Part shown: positions 61,631 to 64,000 of the stretch, in pieces
Layout: every line of letters begins with the position of its first letter
Numbering within the stretch: position 1 is the stretch's first letter
Source of the DNA: an uncultured Lachnospiraceae bacterium
GTDB taxonomy: Bacteria; Bacillota; Clostridia; Lachnospirales; Lachnospiraceae
Assembly (NCBI GenBank): GCA_947630025.1
Contig: CANRFZ010000004.1
Location: forward strand, 62,001-126,000
DNA: 64,000 nucleotides
Reading direction: 5' to 3'
The notes under the pieces: model-generated
What the model was told of the DNA's origin: nothing
The model's input: the letters and a program-made list of their open reading frames with translations, nothing else
Database searches by the model: none
Position numbers and translations under genes: made by a program

Positions 61631-61659
61631 TTGCAATACCCCTGACTTTGTACTATAAT
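61631..61659 (+). promoter_or_regulatory. Outward promoter inside the invertible segment
   Basis: TTGCAA, 17-base spacer, perfect TATAAT. The start point would be near 61666, a few bases before the right recombination site. As written it drives the rightward operon; after inversion it would drive the 21-gene leftward operon. Confidence 0.75.
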
Positions 61660-61672
61660 AAAATAGCTGCGA

Positions 61673-61700
61673 AGAAAACATTTTGCACAAAAAGTTATCT
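61673..61700. repeat. Right recombination site of the inverton
   Basis: AGAAAACATT inner arm, TTGCACAA spacer, AAAGTTATCT outer arm (imperfect). Inverted relative to the left site; inner arm and 7 of 8 spacer bases match. Confidence 0.85.
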
Positions 61701-61754
61701 TCACGCGGCGGCACAGGCCGGCGGGGACGCGCGCCGGACGGAGGGAAAGGGACC

Positions 61755-62579
61755 ATGCACACATTCATCACTGCCGAGATCGGCATCAACCACAACGGGG
61801 ACTTGGGACTGGCCAAAAAACTGATCGACGCGGCAGCCGTGGCGGGCTGCGACGCGGTGAAGTTCCAGAAGCGCACCGTTGACACCGTATATACGAAGGA
61901 ATACCTTGACAGCCCGCGGAAAAGCCCGTGGGGAGAGACCCAGCGCGCCCAGAAGGAAGGGCTGGAGTTCGGGAAAGAGGAGTATGACGAGATCGACCGC
62001 TACTGCCGGGAAAAGGGGATCGAGTGGTATGCGTCGGCATGGGACGCCGGCTCCCAGAAATTCCTGCGGCAGTATGGCTGCAAATATAATAAGGTGGCCT
62101 CGGCCATGCTGACCAACGAGGAGCTGCTGGAAGAAATCGCCGGGGAGGGGAAGTACACGTTCATCGCCACGGGGATGAGCACCTTCGGGGAGATCGACCG
62201 CGCGGTGGAGGTCTTTAAAAAGCACGGCTGCCCTTTCGAGCTGATGCACTGCAACAGCACCTATCCCATGCCCATGGAGGAGGCGAACCTGAAGCTGATC
62301 GGCGTGCTGGCACAGAGGCACGGCTGCAGGGCGGGCTACAGCGGGCATGAGGCCGGGACGCTGGTGAGCACCTGCGCGGTGGCGGCGGGGGCTTCCTCCA
62401 TAGAGCGCCACATCACGCTGGACAGGACGATGTACGGCTCGGACCAGAAGGCCTCCATAGAGCCCTATGAACTGTGCGCGCTGGTAAAGGCCATACGGGA
62501 CGTGGAAAAAGTGATGGGCACGGGGGAGAAAGCCTTAAGCGCGGCGGAGGAAGAAGTCAGGAAAAAACTGAGGGGATAG
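61755..62579 (+). CDS. NeuB-family synthase lacking the SAF domain
   Basis: 274 aa. TIM barrel with TAEIGINHNGD, DAVKFQKRT, MHCNSTYPMPM, AGYSGHEAGT and ERHITLDRTMYGSDQKAS. It ends soon after the barrel, so the C-terminal SAF domain (about 60 residues) of typical NeuB is missing. It would condense PEP with an aldose to a 3-deoxy-ulosonic acid; the missing domain suggests a different substrate. The ATG at 61755 follows AAAGGGA. First gene of the rightward operon, about 90 bases from the inverton promoter. The codon usage is strikingly GC-rich (many AGG, GGG, CTG). Confidence 0.82.
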   Translation: MHTFITAEIGINHNGDLGLAKKLIDAAAVAGCDAVKFQKRTVDTVYTKEYLDSPRKSPWGETQRAQKEGLEFGKEEYDEIDRYCREKGIEWYASAWDAGSQKFLRQYGCKYNKVASAMLTNEELLEEIAGEGKYTFIATGMSTFGEIDRAVEVFKKHGCPFELMHCNSTYPMPMEEANLKLIGVLAQRHGCRAGYSGHEAGTLVSTCAVAAGASSIERHITLDRTMYGSDQKASIEPYELCALVKAIRDVEKVMGTGEKALSAAEEEVRKKLRG

Positions 62580-62598
62580 GAAGGGATAAGCCTGGACG

Positions 62599-63669
62599 AT
62601 GATAGAACTGATCGTATTGGACATAGACGGCGTGGTCACGGACGGCTCCGTCATCATCGACTCTGACGGGAAGGAACAGAAGCAGGTCAACTTAAAGGAC
62701 ATCGACGCCATATTTGAGCTGCACCGCAGGGGATACAAGCTGGCGGCGGTCACCGGGGAGGAGACGGAGATCGTCGGCTACTTCGAGAAGCGCTTCCCGT
62801 GGGAATATTTCTACCGGGGGAGCAGGACGAAGAAGGAGACCATGAGGCAGATCGAGGAAGGCAGCGGCATAAGCCGGGAGCACATCTGCTATGTGGGGGA
62901 CGGCAAGTACGACGTGGAGCCCCTGTCCTATGCAGGGCTCGGGGTGTGCCCCGCCAATGCCATAGACAGGGCGAAGGCCGCCGCGGACATCATCCTGCAG
63001 AACGACGGCGGGAAGGGGTGCCTCTGGGAGCTGGTCTCGTTATTGGAGAAGTACAATGACCCGGCCTGCGCCCACAGCTACTTTTTGGGGAGGCTGGAGG
63101 AGCACACAGGCATCTTTAAGAAGCTGGCGTCCGACCGGGAGCTGGCGGACACGGTCATGGCGGCTGCGGAGAGGCTGGCAGGCATCCTGGAGGCCGGAGG
63201 GCGGTTGTACCTGTTCGGCAACGGCGGGAGCGCCGCGGATGCGCAGCACATCGCGACGGAGTTCATCAGCCGTTTCTATAAGGAGAGGCCGGGGCTCAAC
63301 GCGGAGGCGCTGACGGTGAACACGTCCACGCTGACGGCGGTGGGGAATGACTACGGCTACGAGAGGGTGTTTGCGAGGCAGCTGGAGGCGAAGGCCGAGG
63401 CCGGGGACATGGCCGTGGGGATCAGCACCAGCGGGCGGTCCGTGAACGTGCTGGAGGGGCTGCGGTATGCGCGCCGCAACGGGCTGGTTACGGTCCTCCT
63501 GACGGGAGGCTATGAGAACCCGGAGACTGCGGACACAGCGGAGTATGTGGTCAGGGTGCCGTCGTTAATCACGCCGAGGATACAGGAGGCGCATATCTTC
63601 ATCGGCCATGTGATGGCGGAGTATGTGGAGCACAGGTTGTTTGGAGATAAAAGCAGGAAAGATGATTAA
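62599..63669 (+). CDS. Fused KdsC-type phosphatase and GmhA-type sugar-phosphate isomerase
   Basis: 356 aa. Residues 1-160 are a small HAD phosphatase of the KdsC/CMP-sugar type (VLDIDGVVTDGS with Asp8/Asp10, VGDGKYDVEPL). Residues about 165-350 are a SIS-domain sedoheptulose-7-phosphate-type isomerase (LFGNGGSAADAQHIATEF, VNTSTLTAVGNDYGYERV, GISTSGRS). It could isomerise a ketose phosphate to an aldose phosphate and dephosphorylate the product or substrate for NeuB. The fusion links two usually separate steps. It overlaps the next gene by eight bases. Confidence 0.85.
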   Translation: MIELIVLDIDGVVTDGSVIIDSDGKEQKQVNLKDIDAIFELHRRGYKLAAVTGEETEIVGYFEKRFPWEYFYRGSRTKKETMRQIEEGSGISREHICYVGDGKYDVEPLSYAGLGVCPANAIDRAKAAADIILQNDGGKGCLWELVSLLEKYNDPACAHSYFLGRLEEHTGIFKKLASDRELADTVMAAAERLAGILEAGGRLYLFGNGGSAADAQHIATEFISRFYKERPGLNAEALTVNTSTLTAVGNDYGYERVFARQLEAKAEAGDMAVGISTSGRSVNVLEGLRYARRNGLVTVLLTGGYENPETADTAEYVVRVPSLITPRIQEAHIFIGHVMAEYVEHRLFGDKSRKDD

Positions 63670-64000
63670 ACTATCGGATTATGTATTTGCATTCTTAAAG
63701 GCCAAAGGAATCCGGCACGCATTCATGCTGCCGGGCGGCGGCGCCATGCACCTTGACGACTCCCTGGGGCGTTCCGGGATCGAATATACCTGCTTCCTGC
63801 ATGAGCAGGCCGCGGCGATAGCTGCCGAGGCATATGCCCAGCACACCAACACGCCGGGGCTGGTGCTCGTGACTTCCGGGCCGGGAGCGACCAATGCCAT
63901 TACGGGCGTGGCGGCAGGCTGGATCGATTCCACGCCCATGATCATCATTTCCGGGCAGTCGAAGCGGAGCGATCTCGTGGGGGACAAGGGCGTGCGCCAG
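63662..64000 (+). CDS. Thiamine-pyrophosphate enzyme, N-terminal part (cut by window edge)
   Basis: 113 codons visible. It starts MIKLSDYVFAFLKAKGI with LPGGGAMHLDDSLG, the catalytic Glu in LHEQAAAIAAEAYAQ, SGPGATNAITG and ISGQ. It is homologous to the TPP enzyme at 57094 and occupies the same kind of position, near a NeuB. The start overlaps the previous stop (ATGATTAA). The rest of the operon lies beyond the window. Confidence 0.85.
   Translation, partial: MIKLSDYVFAFLKAKGIRHAFMLPGGGAMHLDDSLGRSGIEYTCFLHEQAAAIAAEAYAQHTNTPGLVLVTSGPGATNAITGVAAGWIDSTPMIIISGQSKRSDLVGDKGVRQ

Noticed and set aside
6551-64000. tRNA, rRNA, CRISPR arrays or insertion sequences
   Set aside because: No cloverleaf, rRNA-like or regularly spaced repeat signal was noticed and no transposase gene is present, apart from the Rpn-family protein, whose transposase label is only historical.

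Overview
The window looks like chromosomal DNA of a low-to-medium GC Gram-positive gut-type Clostridia, most likely Lachnospiraceae. Strong AGGAGG ribosome binding sites, a type VIIb secretion ATPase with FHA domains, GH25 lysozyme modules and the membrane-protein families present all point that way. I cannot name a genus. Almost the whole window is a surface-glycan biosynthesis region. I see no tRNA, rRNA, CRISPR array or insertion sequence.

Region by region: (1) 1-6.6 kb, leftward: the N-terminal part of EssC, a membrane FHA protein, dTDP-glucose 4,6-dehydratase and a membrane-anchored modular GH25 lysozyme. (2) 6.9-22.2 kb: envelope-modification genes. These are three SGNH-type proteins, two MBOAT acyltransferases, an FkbH/acyl-carrier-protein pair, a VOC protein, GtrA, a GT2 and large polytopic membrane proteins. 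(3) 22.2-29.7 kb: ChbG-type deacetylase, two GT2s, the UDP-GlcA/UDP-GalA pair (Ugd and epimerase) and a rightward LTA-synthase-like phosphotransferase. (4) 29.7-36.4 kb: a seven-gene leftward operon for CDP-3,6-dideoxyhexose precursors (RfbF, RfbG, RfbH), a degenerate RfbF paralogue, GT61, a VTC polyphosphate polymerase and DUF4956. (5) 36.9-37.9 kb: an isolated Rpn-type nuclease. (6) 38.0-60.8 kb: a 21-gene, 23-kb leftward operon for a nonulosonic (legionaminic-like) acid and its decorations. It holds LegC, NeuB, two NeuC, PtmE, a TPP enzyme, three formyltransferases, a PIG-L deacetylase, three radical SAM enzymes and methyl-, acetyl- and pyruvyl-transferase homologues. (7) 60.9-61.5 kb: a small tyrosine recombinase. 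(8) 61.75-64 kb: a compositionally different rightward operon (a short NeuB, a fused KdsC-type phosphatase/GmhA-type isomerase, and a second TPP enzyme cut by the window edge).

The most notable result is a two-layer phase-variation system. First, the recombinase gene and an outward promoter (TTGCAA-N17-TATAAT) sit between two inverted copies of a 28-bp site. Each copy is two 10-bp arms around an 8-bp spacer. The segment lies exactly between the leftward 21-gene operon and the rightward operon. As written, the good promoter faces right; after inversion it would face the 23-kb operon. Second, eight poly-C/poly-G tracts of 8-10 bases lie between 29 and 55 kb, all C on the + strand, and all inside coding sequence. 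Three of them (a FkbM methyltransferase, a pyruvyltransferase-family protein and the second NeuC) are out of frame by exactly one base as written. Removing one G restores a full-length family-like protein in each case. The other five are in frame. Together these could let one strain switch between two glycan programmes and further randomise the decorations.
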